A stretch of 64,000 bases of DNA from Streptomyces taklimakanensis (GCF_009709575.1 NZ_WIXO01000001.1:5520001-5584000), one strand, 5' to 3'. Positions 1 to 8,952 are shown, counted from the first letter of the stretch. Notes: generated by a model not told the origin, from the sequence alone. Numbers and translations are program-made.

Positions 1-1621
1 GGCCGCCCGCCACCGCGACACCCTCGCCGCCACCGAGGCCACCTCCCGCGCCGAGGCGCTGGAGGCCCGCGAACGGGCGGCGGCCGCCCAACAGGACTGG
101 CTGGACGTCAGGGCACGCCGACTGGACGGCATCGCGGCCGAACTGGCCGGTGAACTGGCCGACGGGGCACCGTGCATGGTGTGCGGCTCGCCCGAGCACC
201 CCGCCCCGGCCCGCCCCGGAGCGCGGCACGTCGACCGGCGGGCCGAGGAGGAGGCGCTGGAGCGGTACCGGCGGGCCGAGGACGTCCTCCGACAGGCCGA
301 ACTGCGCCTGGAGAACGTCCGGGAGAGACTGACCGAGGCCGCGAAGGAGGCGGGGGAGGCGTCCGCCGCCTCCCTCGCCGACCGGGTGGCCGCCCTGGAG
401 GCCGAGCACGCCGAGGCCCGTCGCACCGCCGCCGGCGCCGCCGACGCCCGCGCGGCCCTGGAGCGCGCGCGGCGCGAGTACGAGGCCCGGCTCGCGGCCC
501 GGCAGGACGCCGAACGCCGCACGGCCGCCCGCACCTCCCGGCGCGAGACCCTGCAGGCCGAACGCGCCGGTCTGGCCGAGCAGGTGGCGCGGGCCCGCGG
601 CGCGGCCGCCTCCGTCGCCGACCGCGCCCGCGGGATGGAACACCGCGTCACGGCACTGGCCGCCGCCGTCGAGGCCGCGTCCGCCGCCGAGGCCGCCGCG
701 TCCCGGCTGAAGGAGACCGACGCCCGGCTCGCCGACGCCGTCTGGCGCGCCGGGTTCGACACCCCGCGGGCCGCCGCCGACGCCCTCCTGACCGACCACG
801 AACGGCGCGCACTGCAGCGCCGCGTGGACGAACGGCAGGCCGAGGAGGCCGCCGTCGCCGCCGCGCTCGCCGATCCCGAACTGGCCGGGGCCGACGGCCT
901 CCCGGCCACGGCCCTCGCCGCCGCCGAGGCCGGACTGGAGGAGGCCGTCGCCCGGCTGAAGGCGACCTCCTCCGCCGAGGCCGCCGCCCGCGACCGCTGC
1001 GCCGAACTCGACCGGCTCTCCGCCCGTGCCCTGGCCGACGCCCGCGCCCTGGCACCGCTGCGCGAGGAGTACGACCGCGTCGCCCGGCTCGCCGCCCTCA
1101 CCGCCGGCACCTCCGCGGAGAACGAACGCCGGATGCGCCTGGAGTCCTATGTGTTGGCCGCCCGTCTGGAGCAGGTGGCCGCGGCGGCCGGCGCCCGGCT
1201 GGCGCACATGTCCGGCGGCCGCTACACCCTGGTCCACTCCGACGCGCGCGCCTCTGGCCGCGGCCGTTCCGGCCTGGGCCTGCACGTCATCGACGCCTGG
1301 ACGGGCAGCGAGCGCGACACCGCCACCCTCTCCGGCGGCGAGACGTTCTTCGCCTCCCTCGCCCTGGCCCTCGGGCTCGCCGACGTCGTCACCGAGGAGG
1401 CGGGCGGGGTCCGGCTGGACACCCTCTTCATCGACGAGGGGTTCGGCAGCCTGGACGACCAGACGCTCGACGAGGTGCTGGACGTGCTGGACTCCCTGCG
1501 CGAGCGCGATCGCAGCGTCGGCATCGTCAGCCACGTCCCCGATCTGCGTCGCCGCGTTCCGGCCCAGCTGGAGGTGGTCAAGGGCCGCGCGGGCTCGACC
1601 GTCCGCCACCGGGTGCCGTAG
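1..1621 (+). CDS. sbcC: SbcC-type exonuclease ATPase subunit, 3' part (partial)
   Basis: This is the C-terminal part of the Rad50-like SMC ATPase that, with SbcD nuclease, cleaves hairpins and processes double-strand breaks. The reading frame enters at base 2 and is open to the window edge, so the N-terminal Walker A half is outside. A CMVCG zinc-hook motif (Cys codons at 173 and 182) is flanked by long Ala/Glu/Arg-rich coiled coil. The ABC signature LSGGETF lies near 1330-1350 and the Walker B segment LFIDEGFGSLD near 1425-1455. Hook, signature and Walker B are in the correct SbcC order. The canonical hook is CPVCG, so Met replaces Pro here. sbcD would be expected upstream but cannot be checked. 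Confidence 0.93.
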   Translation, partial: AARHRDTLAATEATSRAEALEARERAAAAQQDWLDVRARRLDGIAAELAGELADGAPCMVCGSPEHPAPARPGARHVDRRAEEEALERYRRAEDVLRQAELRLENVRERLTEAAKEAGEASAASLADRVAALEAEHAEARRTAAGAADARAALERARREYEARLAARQDAERRTAARTSRRETLQAERAGLAEQVARARGAAASVADRARGMEHRVTALAAAVEAASAAEAAASRLKETDARLADAVWRAGFDTPRAAADALLTDHERRALQRRVDERQAEEAAVAAALADPELAGADGLPATALAAAEAGLEEAVARLKATSSAEAAARDRCAELDRLSARALADARALAPLREEYDRVARLAALTAGTSAENERRMRLESYVLAARLEQVAAAAGARLAHMSGGRYTLVHSDARASGRGRSGLGLHVIDAWTGSERDTATLSGGETFFASLALALGLADVVTEEAGGVRLDTLFIDEGFGSLDDQTLDEVLDVLDSLRERDRSVGIVSHVPDLRRRVPAQLEVVKGRAGSTVRHRVP

Positions 1622-1695
1622 GGCCGGGCGCCGCGGGACGCCTGAGCCGTGTGCGCGGGGAACGAGCGCGTCCCGGTGGTGTTCGGCTGGTTACG

Positions 1696-1797
1696 GTGGT
1701 GCGGAACGTGGCGATCGACTGTGCGGACGCCTGGGAACCGGCCCGGTTCCGGAGCGAGGTGACCGGCTCTCCGCTGCATCCGGAGGACAGGCCGGGC
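1696..1797 (+). pseudogene. Remnant of a VOC/glyoxalase-family protein (N-terminal fragment)
   Basis: About 34 residues read as the N-terminus of an actinobacterial VOC-family protein: VVRNVAIDCAD, then AWEPARFRSEVTG, then HPEDRPG. The usual text is an RN-(V/I)-(A/V)-IDCAD start followed by ARFWSEVTG. After position 1797 the frame becomes low-complexity Ser/Pro text and no neighbouring frame continues the fold. No ribosome site precedes the GTG codons at 1696 and 1699. I read this as a decayed gene with only its 5' end left, from family resemblance by eye. Confidence 0.5.
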
Positions 1798-1889
1798 ACG
1801 TCCTCGCCCTCGTCGTCTTCGTCGGTGTCGCCGCAGCCCCCGTCCGCCACCGCCGACTCATGGCCCGAGGTCGGCTCCTGCCGCCGCCG

Positions 1890-2294
1890 TCACTGGGCCG
1901 TGCCGGCCAAAAGCCACCGGCGTACCCGCACCTCCAGCAGCACCCGCTTGCCTCCGGGGCGGGTGGGAGCGGATACGTCCCACCCGTACTTCCGTTCGAA
2001 CGCGGCCACGACCTCGCGGGGAAACCCGTCACGAATCAGCGAGGCGTCCCCCTCGGCGACAACCGGAAACCGGCCATCCTCCAAGGCCAGGGACACACGG
2101 GGCTCCTTGCGGATGTTCCCGACCTTGACGGAGCCGTGATCCGCGCCGATCCACCATCGGGAACCTCGACAGACGAACCAGACAGGCGTGACGTGGGCGG
2201 AGCCGTCCGGACGCACGGTGCACAGCCAGACGTTCTTCTCCTCGGCCAAGCGCAGACGGACGGCCGACTCCGGCTCGTTCACAGGATCACTCAC
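1890..2294 (-). CDS. PPOX-family (pyridoxamine 5'-phosphate oxidase-like) flavin/F420 protein
   Basis: A small split-barrel protein of the family that binds FMN, F420 or haem. Family text is visible at VWLCTVRPDGSAHVTPVWF, with a basic stretch KVGNIRKEPRVSLALED where family members contact cofactor phosphate. The length (about 130-145 residues) is normal. The start is uncertain. GTG at 2336 has no ribosome site, GTG at 2294 gives the usual N-terminus, and GTG at 2282 sits 11 nt after a GGGGGAG. It probably reduces or oxidises a small substrate in the cytoplasm; the substrate cannot be inferred. It stands alone, running the same way as the reductase at 2493-3065 across a 200-bp gap. Confidence 0.75.
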   Translation of the reverse strand: MSDPVNEPESAVRLRLAEEKNVWLCTVRPDGSAHVTPVWFVCRGSRWWIGADHGSVKVGNIRKEPRVSLALEDGRFPVVAEGDASLIRDGFPREVVAAFERKYGWDVSAPTRPGGKRVLLEVRVRRWLLAGTAQ

Positions 2295-2492
2295 TCCCCC
2301 ATCGGACCAGCGGGCACGAGGAAGCGCATCGGGCACCGCGTCGAGCCATCGACCTAGGTCTCGCGACCCAAGGGAAACGGCGTCGGGATCGCCCCGGGGG
2401 GCGAACCCCTCCGGAAGCGTGACAGGTGTGCCGACGAGCCTCTTCCGTGCCCACTCCGGATCCGACCGGCTCGGACCGATGACGGAAAAGCC

Positions 2493-3065
2493 TCACTGCG
2501 GACCGGTTCCCGGCGGCCCGTCGAGCACGGTGGGCTTGTAGTCGAGCACCTGTGAACGACCGTCGAGGGTACGGCTTTCCATGAGGTCGAGCTTGACATC
2601 GGGGTAGCCGTCGAAGATCCGGTCGCGCCCGGTCGCCCCGGTGATCACCGGGAAGACGACGACGCGGAACCGGTCGACGAGGCCGGCCCTCAGCAGCGAG
2701 CGGGAGAGACCGAGGCTGCCGAGGGTGCGCAGTTGCCGCGAGCCGCGCTTCATCTTCCGTACGGATTCGACCGCGTCGCCGGTGACCAACTCGGTGTTGG
2801 CCCAGGACAAGGGGGCGGTCAGGGTCGAGGAGAACACGATTTTGTCCAGCGCGGTCAGCGCGTCGACACCCTCCTCCCCTTGCTCGGCGAACTTGGACAT
2901 CATCCGGTACGTCGTCGCGCCCATGAGCGTGATCCAGTCGTTCTTGCCGTCTTCTTCCAGCCACGCGAAGTATTCGGGGCCCTCCATGCCCCACCATCCG
3001 GGCCAGCCCTCGGCTGCGCCGTAACCGTCGAGGGACATGATGTAGTCGACCATCAGGCTTGACAT
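2493..3065 (-). CDS. Dihydrofolate reductase family protein (RibD C-terminal-like)
   Basis: A 190-residue reductase of the RibD_C/DHFR-like superfamily, common in actinomycetes as small NADPH-dependent reductases of unknown substrate. Typical elements are the opening V-D-Y-I-M-S-L-D-G-Y segment, the LMGATTYRMMSKF helix, the IVFSSTL strand, and the GSLGLSRSLLRAGLVDRFRV stretch followed by VVFPV, the usual nucleotide-site half. The ATG at 3065 is chosen because GGAAGGA lies 6 nt upstream; an earlier in-frame ATG at 3080 lacks this. It is not a biosynthetic folA, since the folate-enzyme signatures are absent. The function is otherwise open. Confidence 0.85.
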   Translation of the reverse strand: MSSLMVDYIMSLDGYGAAEGWPGWWGMEGPEYFAWLEEDGKNDWITLMGATTYRMMSKFAEQGEEGVDALTALDKIVFSSTLTAPLSWANTELVTGDAVESVRKMKRGSRQLRTLGSLGLSRSLLRAGLVDRFRVVVFPVITGATGRDRIFDGYPDVKLDLMESRTLDGRSQVLDYKPTVLDGPPGTGPQ

Positions 3066-3349
3066 CGAGCTTCCTTCCATCGTCGGACGTCCTTCCGGTG
3101 CAGACCCGTGGCGAGCCGGAAACTCATCGGCCCCCGCGGCGAATCCCCGCGTCGCCATCGGCGACGCGGGGAAGGACGAGGAGGGAGCAGCCCGGGTCGG
3201 GCGCCTGCCGCGCGGGGGAGGCGGCGACTCATCAGGGCGAGGGCGGCCCAGACGATCGGTGGGGTTCTCGCGGCGAAGCTCATCGCCGTGCGTTGTCGGG
3301 GGCGAGGGCGACCTGGACGATGGCGCCGATGCGCCGGGGCAGGGCTGTG

Positions 3350-3643
3350 GGATGCCGGACGAGGTCGCCTACGCCCTGGCCAAGGGGGCCCTCGCCTCCG
3401 TCACCCGCACCCTGGCCACCGCCCTCGCCCGCCGCGGGATCACCGTCAACACGATCAACCCCGGCCCGGTGGACACCGGGTACGCCACCGGTGAGACCCA
3501 CGCGGCCGTCGCGTCCCTCTCCCCCCGGCGGGCGCTGGGGGCGGCCGGACGACCCCGCCCGTCTGGTCGCCTGGCTCGCCACCGACGAGGCCGCCTGGAT
3601 CACCGGGCGGGTCGTCACCTCCGACGGCGGCTTCACCCGGTGA
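3350..3643 (+). pseudogene. Truncated, frameshifted short-chain dehydrogenase/reductase (C-terminal remnant)
   Basis: From 3350 one frame reads YALAKGALASVTRTLATAL, then RRGITVNTINPGPVDTGYAT. These are the catalytic YxxxK helix and the following Pro-Gly strand of an SDR. Near 3535 the homology jumps to another frame, which reads GRWGRPDDPARLVAWLATDE and ends in ITGRVVTSDGGFTR with a stop at 3641-3643, the normal SDR C-terminus. The Rossmann N-terminus with TGxxxGxG is missing. So the gene has lost its 5' half and carries at least one frameshift inside a C-run/G-run region (3520-3545). A sequencing error could explain the frameshift but not the missing N-terminus. Confidence 0.75.
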
Positions 3644-3760
3644 CGGACCGCCCGGTGCCTTGGGAACCCGACGTCCGGACCCCGACCCGAGGGACGGGGC
3701 GAGGAGCGTCCGCGGGGCGCGCAGTCGCAGAGCGCGCCCCGCGGGAGCGTCGCACGGGGC

Positions 3761-5455
3761 TCAGAGGGCCGAGAGCTCCGCCACGAGGTCGTCCAACCCC
3801 AGCGACCCCAGCGACAGCGCCTCCATGTGCCACCGCTTGGCGTCGAAGGCGTCGCCGTGTGCCGCGCGGGCGGCCTCGCGCCCCTTCAACCAGGCCCGCT
3901 CGCCCAACTTGTAGCCGATCGCCTGGCCGGGCATGCCCAGGTACCGGACCAGCTCGCTCTCCACGAAGTCGGCCGGGCGCCCGCTGTGCAGGCCGAAGAA
4001 CTCCTGCGCCAGCCTCGGGTTCCACCGCTCGCCGGGGTGGAAGGGGGAGTGGTCGGGGATCTCCAGCCCCAGGTGCATGCCGATGTCCACGATGACCCGG
4101 GTGGACCGCATCATCTGCGCGTCCAGGTAGCCCAACCGCAGTTCGGCGTCGTGCAGGAAACCGAGTTCGTCCATGAGGCGTTCCGCGTACAACGCCCAGC
4201 CCTCGGCGTTGGCGCTGACCGAGCCGACCGTCGTCTGGTAGCGCGAGAGCCGGTCGGCGACGTACGTCCACTGGGCGAGTTGGAGGTGGTGGCCGGGAAC
4301 TCCCTCGTGGTACCAGGTGGTGACCAGGTCGTAGACGGGGAACCGGGTCTGGCCCATCGTCGGCAGCCAGGTGCGGCCGGGACGGGAGAAGTCCAACGAC
4401 GGCTTGGTGTAGTACGGCGCGGCGGCACCGCCGGGCGGAGCGATCATCGACTCCACCCGACGGATCGGCTCGGCCAGTTCGAAGTGCGTGCCGTCCAGCT
4501 TCTCGATCGCCTCGTCCATCAGCTCCTGGAGCCAGCGACGGGTCTCCTCCACGCCCTCGACCGCCCGGCCGTGGGTGTCGAGCCGGCGCAGCGCCGCCCA
4601 GGGGTCGGCCGCCCCGGGCAGCACCTTCTCGGCCTCGGCGCGCATCTCGGCGTGGACGCGGTGGTACTCCTCCCAGCCGTACGCGTACGCCTCCTCCAGG
4701 TCCAGGTCGGTGCCGTTCCAGTAGCGCGCCCAACGCCGGTACCGTTCGCGGCCGACGGTGTCCGGGGCACCGTGGAGGGCCGGGGCGTAGGTGTCGCGGA
4801 GCCAGTCCCGTAGCCGGGCCAGGGCGTCGGTGGCCGTCGCGGCGGCACCGTCCAGTTCGGAGCGCAGCGCCCGGGGGCCGTCGTCGGTGAACTCGGCGAA
4901 CCAGCCCCGTCCCCCGTCGCCGGCGATCCACGCGTCGAGCTGTCCCACCACCGTCTCCACCTGGCGGGGGCCGGCCGGGAGGCCGCCGGCCAGACCCGCT
5001 TCCAGGGCACCCCGGTAACCGGCCAACGCCGCCGGCACGGCGCGCAACCGGCGGGCGACGGCCGCCCAGTCCTCGTCGCCCTCGGTCGGCATGAGGGTGA
5101 AGACACCGCGCACCGAGTGCAGCGGTGAGCGGAGGTTGCTGACGGTGCGCAGCCCCTCACCGGCCTCGTGGACGGCGAGTTCGGCGGTCAGCCGTTCGCG
5201 CAGCAGTCGCGCGCAGCGCCGTTCGACGTCGCTGTCCCCGCCGGGCCGCTTCTCCGCCTCGGCGAGCCGTTCCAGGGTGGTGCGGCACAGGTCGGCCTGC
5301 TCCTCCTGACCGGTGGGGGAGAAGTCGGGAAGTCTCCCCGAGCTCTCGGGGAGACCGAGGTGGGTGCCGAGGATGGGGTCGAGTTCGACGAGCGCGTCGA
5401 CGTGGGCGTCGGCGACCTGTCGGGGCAGGGGCGCGTTCACAGTGGCATCGGACAT
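3761..5455 (-). CDS. DUF885 family protein (putative metallopeptidase-like)
   Basis: A 564-residue member of the DUF885 family, whose conserved core resembles zinc peptidases. The family's HExxPGHH-type motif is present as WYHEGVPGHHLQ in the middle of the protein, followed by helices with SANAEGWALYAERL, also family-typical (NExxxEGWA). A conserved C-terminal segment reads MPGQAIGYKLGE. No signal peptide or membrane segment is visible, so it is probably cytoplasmic. ATG 5455 is preferred because AGGA lies about 8 nt upstream; ATG 5464 is possible. Peptide cleavage is inferred from the motif; biological substrates of this family are poorly known. Confidence 0.85.
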   Translation of the reverse strand: MSDATVNAPLPRQVADAHVDALVELDPILGTHLGLPESSGRLPDFSPTGQEEQADLCRTTLERLAEAEKRPGGDSDVERRCARLLRERLTAELAVHEAGEGLRTVSNLRSPLHSVRGVFTLMPTEGDEDWAAVARRLRAVPAALAGYRGALEAGLAGGLPAGPRQVETVVGQLDAWIAGDGGRGWFAEFTDDGPRALRSELDGAAATATDALARLRDWLRDTYAPALHGAPDTVGRERYRRWARYWNGTDLDLEEAYAYGWEEYHRVHAEMRAEAEKVLPGAADPWAALRRLDTHGRAVEGVEETRRWLQELMDEAIEKLDGTHFELAEPIRRVESMIAPPGGAAAPYYTKPSLDFSRPGRTWLPTMGQTRFPVYDLVTTWYHEGVPGHHLQLAQWTYVADRLSRYQTTVGSVSANAEGWALYAERLMDELGFLHDAELRLGYLDAQMMRSTRVIVDIGMHLGLEIPDHSPFHPGERWNPRLAQEFFGLHSGRPADFVESELVRYLGMPGQAIGYKLGERAWLKGREAARAAHGDAFDAKRWHMEALSLGSLGLDDLVAELSAL

Positions 5456-5591
5456 GGTCGCCATCCTGGTACGTCGAGGGCCGTCGCGTCAGCGGTGCGT
5501 CCGCTGTTCGTCGGTGTCGGTCCGCGGCGCTCCGGCGCGAGGGGGCGGACGGAACGGGAGGGAGCCCGGCCGCGCCGGCGGGGAGTCGGGG

Positions 5592-6074
5592 TCAGGACGG
5601 GGCGGCGGGCGGCAGCAGCGGCCCGCACGTCCACTGCTGGAAGATCAGCCGCGTCTCCACGCGGGCGACCTCCCGTCGCGAGGTGAACTCGTCCAGCACC
5701 AGCCGCTGGAGGTCGGCGGTCCCGGCGACCGCCACGTGGACGAGGTAGTCGTCCGGGCCGGTCAGGTGGAACAGCGCCCGGGACTCCGGCAGGGCCCGGA
5801 CGCGTTCCACGAACGGGCCGATCAACTCCCTGCGGTGCGGCCGGACCTGGACCGACAGGAAGGCCTCCAGCGGCCGTCCCAGCCTGGCCGGGTCCAGCCG
5901 CAGGGCGTGGCCGAGGATCACCCCGCCGCGCCGCAGCCGTGCCACCCGGTCCAGGCAGGTGGAGGGGGCCACTCCCACGGCGCCGGCGAGGTCGCGGTAG
6001 GTGGTCCGGGCGTCGTTCTGCAGCAGGCGCAGAATCTCCAGATCGACCGTGTCCAGTGCGATGGAATCGGACAT
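5592..6074 (-). CDS. Lrp/AsnC family transcriptional regulator
   Basis: A 160-residue Lrp/AsnC regulator. The N-terminal helix-turn-helix is clear (LDTVDLEILRLLQNDARTTY, then DLAGAVGVAPSTCLDRVARL), followed by the RAM ligand-binding half (VQVRPH; ALFHLTGPDDYLVHV). The gene is divergent from the PLP-dependent sulfur-enzyme gene at 6134, an arrangement in which Lrp-type proteins usually control the neighbour in response to an amino acid. The start ATG 6074 has a TATGTT hexamer (minus strand, 6081-6086) only 6 nt upstream and no ribosome site, which suggests a leaderless transcript. An upstream in-frame ATG at 6161 would run into the neighbour's region and is unlikely. Confidence 0.92.
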   Translation of the reverse strand: MSDSIALDTVDLEILRLLQNDARTTYRDLAGAVGVAPSTCLDRVARLRRGGVILGHALRLDPARLGRPLEAFLSVQVRPHRRELIGPFVERVRALPESRALFHLTGPDDYLVHVAVAGTADLQRLVLDEFTSRREVARVETRLIFQQWTCGPLLPPAAPS

Positions 6075-6133
6075 CGGGCGAACATAGCACGGGCTTTTCG
6101 GGCTACTTCCCGGTAGCTGTTCAGTATCGCCGT

Positions 6134-7396
6134 ATGACCAAGGACAGCATGGACACGACACCGACGACGCCGGCCCGGTCGTTGGTCACCGAAGCCGTGC
6201 ACGCCGGACGCGAGGACCTCGCGGCCCTCGGCCTGCACACCGCCCCCCTGGACCTGTCCACCACCTACCCCTCCCACGACAGCCGCGCCGAGGCCGCCCG
6301 GCTCGACGCGTTCGCCGCCACCGGCGTCCTGCCGGACGGCCCGCCGGTCTACGCCCGGCTCGACAACCCCACCGTGGCGCGCTTCGAGACCGCCCTGGCC
6401 CGCCTGGAGGGGGCGGAGGCGGCCGTCGCCTTCGCCAGCGGAATGGCGGCGCTGACCGCCGTGCTCCTGGCCCGGTCCGCGGCGGGACTGCGGCACGTCG
6501 TGGCGGTGCGGCCGCTGTACGGGTGCAGCGACCACCTGCTCACCAGCGGGCTGCTGGGCACCGAGGTGACCTGGGCGGACCCTGCCGGCATCGCCGACGC
6601 CATCCGTCACGACACCGGTCTGGTGGTGGTGGAGTCCCCGGCCAACCCCACCCTGTCCGAGGTGGACCTCGATGCCGTGGCCCACGCCTGCGGATCGGTG
6701 CCGCTGTTGGTCGACAACACCTTCGCCACCCCCGTCCTGCAGCGCCCGGTCGAGCACGGCGCCCGGATGGTGCTGCACAGCGCCACCAAGTACCTGGGCG
6801 GCCACGGCGACGTCCTCGGCGGCGTCGTCGCCTGCGACGAGTCCACGGCCCGGGAGCTGCGCAGGATCCGCTTCGCCACCGGTGGGGTGCTCCACCCCTG
6901 GGCCGGCTATCTGCTGCTGCGCGGCCTGTCCACCCTGCCGGTGCGGGTGCGGGCGCAGTCCGCCACCGCCGCCGAACTGGTCCGGCGCCTGGCGGACGAC
7001 CCGCGCGTCGCCCGCGTCCACTACCCCCGGCTCGGTGGCGCCATGGTCTCCTTCGAGGTGCGCGGCGATCCGCACCGGGTGATCGCGGGAGTGCGGCTGA
7101 TCACCCCGGCCGTCAGCCTCGGCAGCGTGGACACCCTCATCCAGCACCCCGGCTCCATCAGCCACCGCATCATCGGCGAGGACAACCGCCGCACCGGTGG
7201 GATCGGCGAGAAGCTGCTGCGCATGTCGGTCGGCCTGGAGGACGTCGAGGACCTGTGGCGGGACCTCGACGCCGCCCTCGGGGCGGGGCACGCCGGCGAG
7301 AGTGGCTCCGAGGACGGCTCCGAGGAGGGCGGCGCCGGGGAGCTCAGTGCCCGCCCGTCTCCGTCGTCGCGGGAACCGGAGCGAGCCGGGCGGTGA
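6134..7396 (+). CDS. PLP-dependent trans-sulfuration family enzyme (cystathionine/methionine gamma-lyase type)
   Basis: A 420-residue Cys/Met-metabolism PLP enzyme. Family landmarks are the YARLDNPTVARFE segment, AVAFASGMAAL (phosphate-binding), DNTFATPVLQRP, and the Schiff-base lysine in HSATKYLGGHGDVLGG. The C-terminal SxSLGxxxTL-type text is present as VSLGSVDTLIQHP. The enzyme most likely cleaves a C-S bond of cystathionine, methionine or a related amino acid; specificity cannot be read from sequence alone. ATG 6134 lacks a ribosome site, so it may be leaderless or start slightly downstream (ATG 6149). Divergence from the Lrp gene suggests amino-acid-responsive control. Its last 53 bases overlap the convergent gene ending at 7344. 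Confidence 0.9.
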   Translation: MTKDSMDTTPTTPARSLVTEAVHAGREDLAALGLHTAPLDLSTTYPSHDSRAEAARLDAFAATGVLPDGPPVYARLDNPTVARFETALARLEGAEAAVAFASGMAALTAVLLARSAAGLRHVVAVRPLYGCSDHLLTSGLLGTEVTWADPAGIADAIRHDTGLVVVESPANPTLSEVDLDAVAHACGSVPLLVDNTFATPVLQRPVEHGARMVLHSATKYLGGHGDVLGGVVACDESTARELRRIRFATGGVLHPWAGYLLLRGLSTLPVRVRAQSATAAELVRRLADDPRVARVHYPRLGGAMVSFEVRGDPHRVIAGVRLITPAVSLGSVDTLIQHPGSISHRIIGEDNRRTGGIGEKLLRMSVGLEDVEDLWRDLDAALGAGHAGESGSEDGSEEGGAGELSARPSPSSREPERAGR

Positions 7397-8852
7397 TCAC
7401 CAGGGTGCCCTCCTCGACCTGGTAGTCCAGCGGCAACCCCAGGCCGCGCATCGCCGCCACCATGCCGGTGTTGGACGCCTGCGTCACGGCGTAGACGCTC
7501 TCGCTGCGCGCCTCCGCGGCCATCTCCACCAGTCGGCGCAGCAGTTCGGCGCCGATGCCGCGGCGCTGCCAGACGTCCTCGACGAGGAGGGCCACCTCGG
7601 TCTCGTCGCCGTCCCACAGCAGGTGCCCCAGCGCCACCAGCTTCCCCGCCGGTGTCTCGGCGGCCAGGGTACGGCCGAACCGCGGGCTGAGCAGGTGGTC
7701 CAGGTAGCGGTCGGCGTCCTTGACCGGGCCGTGGTAGCGCGCGCTCAGCGTGCGCGTCGAGCACCGTCGGTGCATGGCGCGGGCGGCCTGGAGGTCACGG
7801 GTGTCCGCCCGCCGCACGGTGATCTCGTTGCCCTCCCGGAGCGTGAGCCTCTCGCGGCGGCGCGGCATCCGGCCGGAGGCGCCCCCGGGGGTGACGGCCC
7901 CGTCCGGGTGGGGGGCGAGCTGGGTGTCCAGCAGGGCGTCGAGCCGGACCAGGGCCCGGGCCCGGGCGAACTCGGTGGGGGTGAAGGGCAGGTGGGGGCG
8001 CTCGACGGCGACCGTCCCGCCGCGCGGGTCGCGCAGGCGCATCGTCGTCCCCTCCAACACGCCCTCCTGCGGCACGTCTTCCCCGGCGTCCCCGGCGTCC
8101 CCGGTCTCGCCGACCCCCTCGGGCCGGGGGGTGTCCGCCGTGCGCGCGGGGACCGAACGGATGGTGCAGCGTCCGAGCAGCCGGCGCAGCGCGAGCGGCA
8201 GTTCGGCGCTGTCCAGGGCGGTGCGGGTGGCCAGCTCCAGCACCCGGGTGGGGACGTCCACCATGTCGTGGGCGTCGGCGCGCTCCAACCAGGTCTCCCG
8301 ACCACCCGCCGAGGAGACCGCCCGGCGCAGCGTGGCGGCCTCCAGCGACCAGGGCGCCCGCAGCATGAACTCGTCCACCGTCACCTCGCCCAGCGGGTGG
8401 GTCTGGAGCCCGACGACGTCCACCCGGTACTCCGCCAGCGCGCCGCACAGCGCGGCGAGCGATCCCGGCTCCTCCCGCACGGTGGTGCGCAGCCGCCACA
8501 GCACCGGCGACTCCTCCCCGGTGGGACCGGCCGGGGAGGGCGCCGGCGTCTCACCGCTGGTGGCGGCCGCCCCGGCCTGCCGCGCCGGGGAGTCGGGATC
8601 GGGCGGGGGGTGGTGGCGCCGTCGTGACCACCACAGGTGGATCCCTGCCGTGGCCAGCAGCGCGGCGGCCGACACCATCAACAGGACGGGGCCGTCGGGG
8701 CCGTGGGCCACCGTCTTCGCGATGCTGTCCGCCACGGTCACGGCCGTGAACAGCGCGGCCAGTTCGATCAGGTCGTGCCGCCAGTGGTGCGTGCCGTGCC
8801 CTCCGCGGCGGGTGGCGGGGCGGTCGGCGCGGTGTGCGGGAGTCTCGGTCAT
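7344..8852 (-). CDS. Membrane-anchored ACT-domain GNAT acetyltransferase
   Basis: A 502-residue protein with three parts. Residues about 20-85 carry two hydrophobic segments (LIELAALFTAVTVADSIAKT and VLLMVSAAALLATAGIHLWW), followed by an Arg-rich and Pro-rich linker. Residues about 120-230 resemble an ACT amino-acid-sensing domain (VREEPGSLAALCGALAEYRV). The last 170 residues are a GNAT N-acetyltransferase with the acetyl-CoA loop QRRGIGAELLRRLVE. The arrangement suggests acetylation tuned by a small ligand at the membrane. ATG 8852 begins a hydrophilic N-terminus; an upstream in-frame ATG at 8930 is less likely. The substrate is unknown. Its 3' end overlaps the convergent PLP-enzyme gene by 53 bp. 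Confidence 0.82.
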   Translation of the reverse strand: MTETPAHRADRPATRRGGHGTHHWRHDLIELAALFTAVTVADSIAKTVAHGPDGPVLLMVSAAALLATAGIHLWWSRRRHHPPPDPDSPARQAGAAATSGETPAPSPAGPTGEESPVLWRLRTTVREEPGSLAALCGALAEYRVDVVGLQTHPLGEVTVDEFMLRAPWSLEAATLRRAVSSAGGRETWLERADAHDMVDVPTRVLELATRTALDSAELPLALRRLLGRCTIRSVPARTADTPRPEGVGETGDAGDAGEDVPQEGVLEGTTMRLRDPRGGTVAVERPHLPFTPTEFARARALVRLDALLDTQLAPHPDGAVTPGGASGRMPRRRERLTLREGNEITVRRADTRDLQAARAMHRRCSTRTLSARYHGPVKDADRYLDHLLSPRFGRTLAAETPAGKLVALGHLLWDGDETEVALLVEDVWQRRGIGAELLRRLVEMAAEARSESVYAVTQASNTGMVAAMRGLGLPLDYQVEEGTLVITARLAPVPATTETGGH

Positions 8853-8952
8853 GGCGCCACTCTCGCGGACCGGTGTTGCGTGATCACGAACGATCTGTGA
8901 CCGATGGGTTAAGCGCCATCTGGGAATCATGCCCTTTTTGTCGCGCGCTTCG

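Noticed and set aside
3053-3283. Minus-strand frame with a hydrophobic start (MSFAARTPPIVWAALALMS), overlapped by ATGA with another frame ending at 3280
   Set aside because: No ribosome site, Arg/Pro-rich remainder and overlap with the DHFR gene start; looks like a shadow rather than a gene pair.
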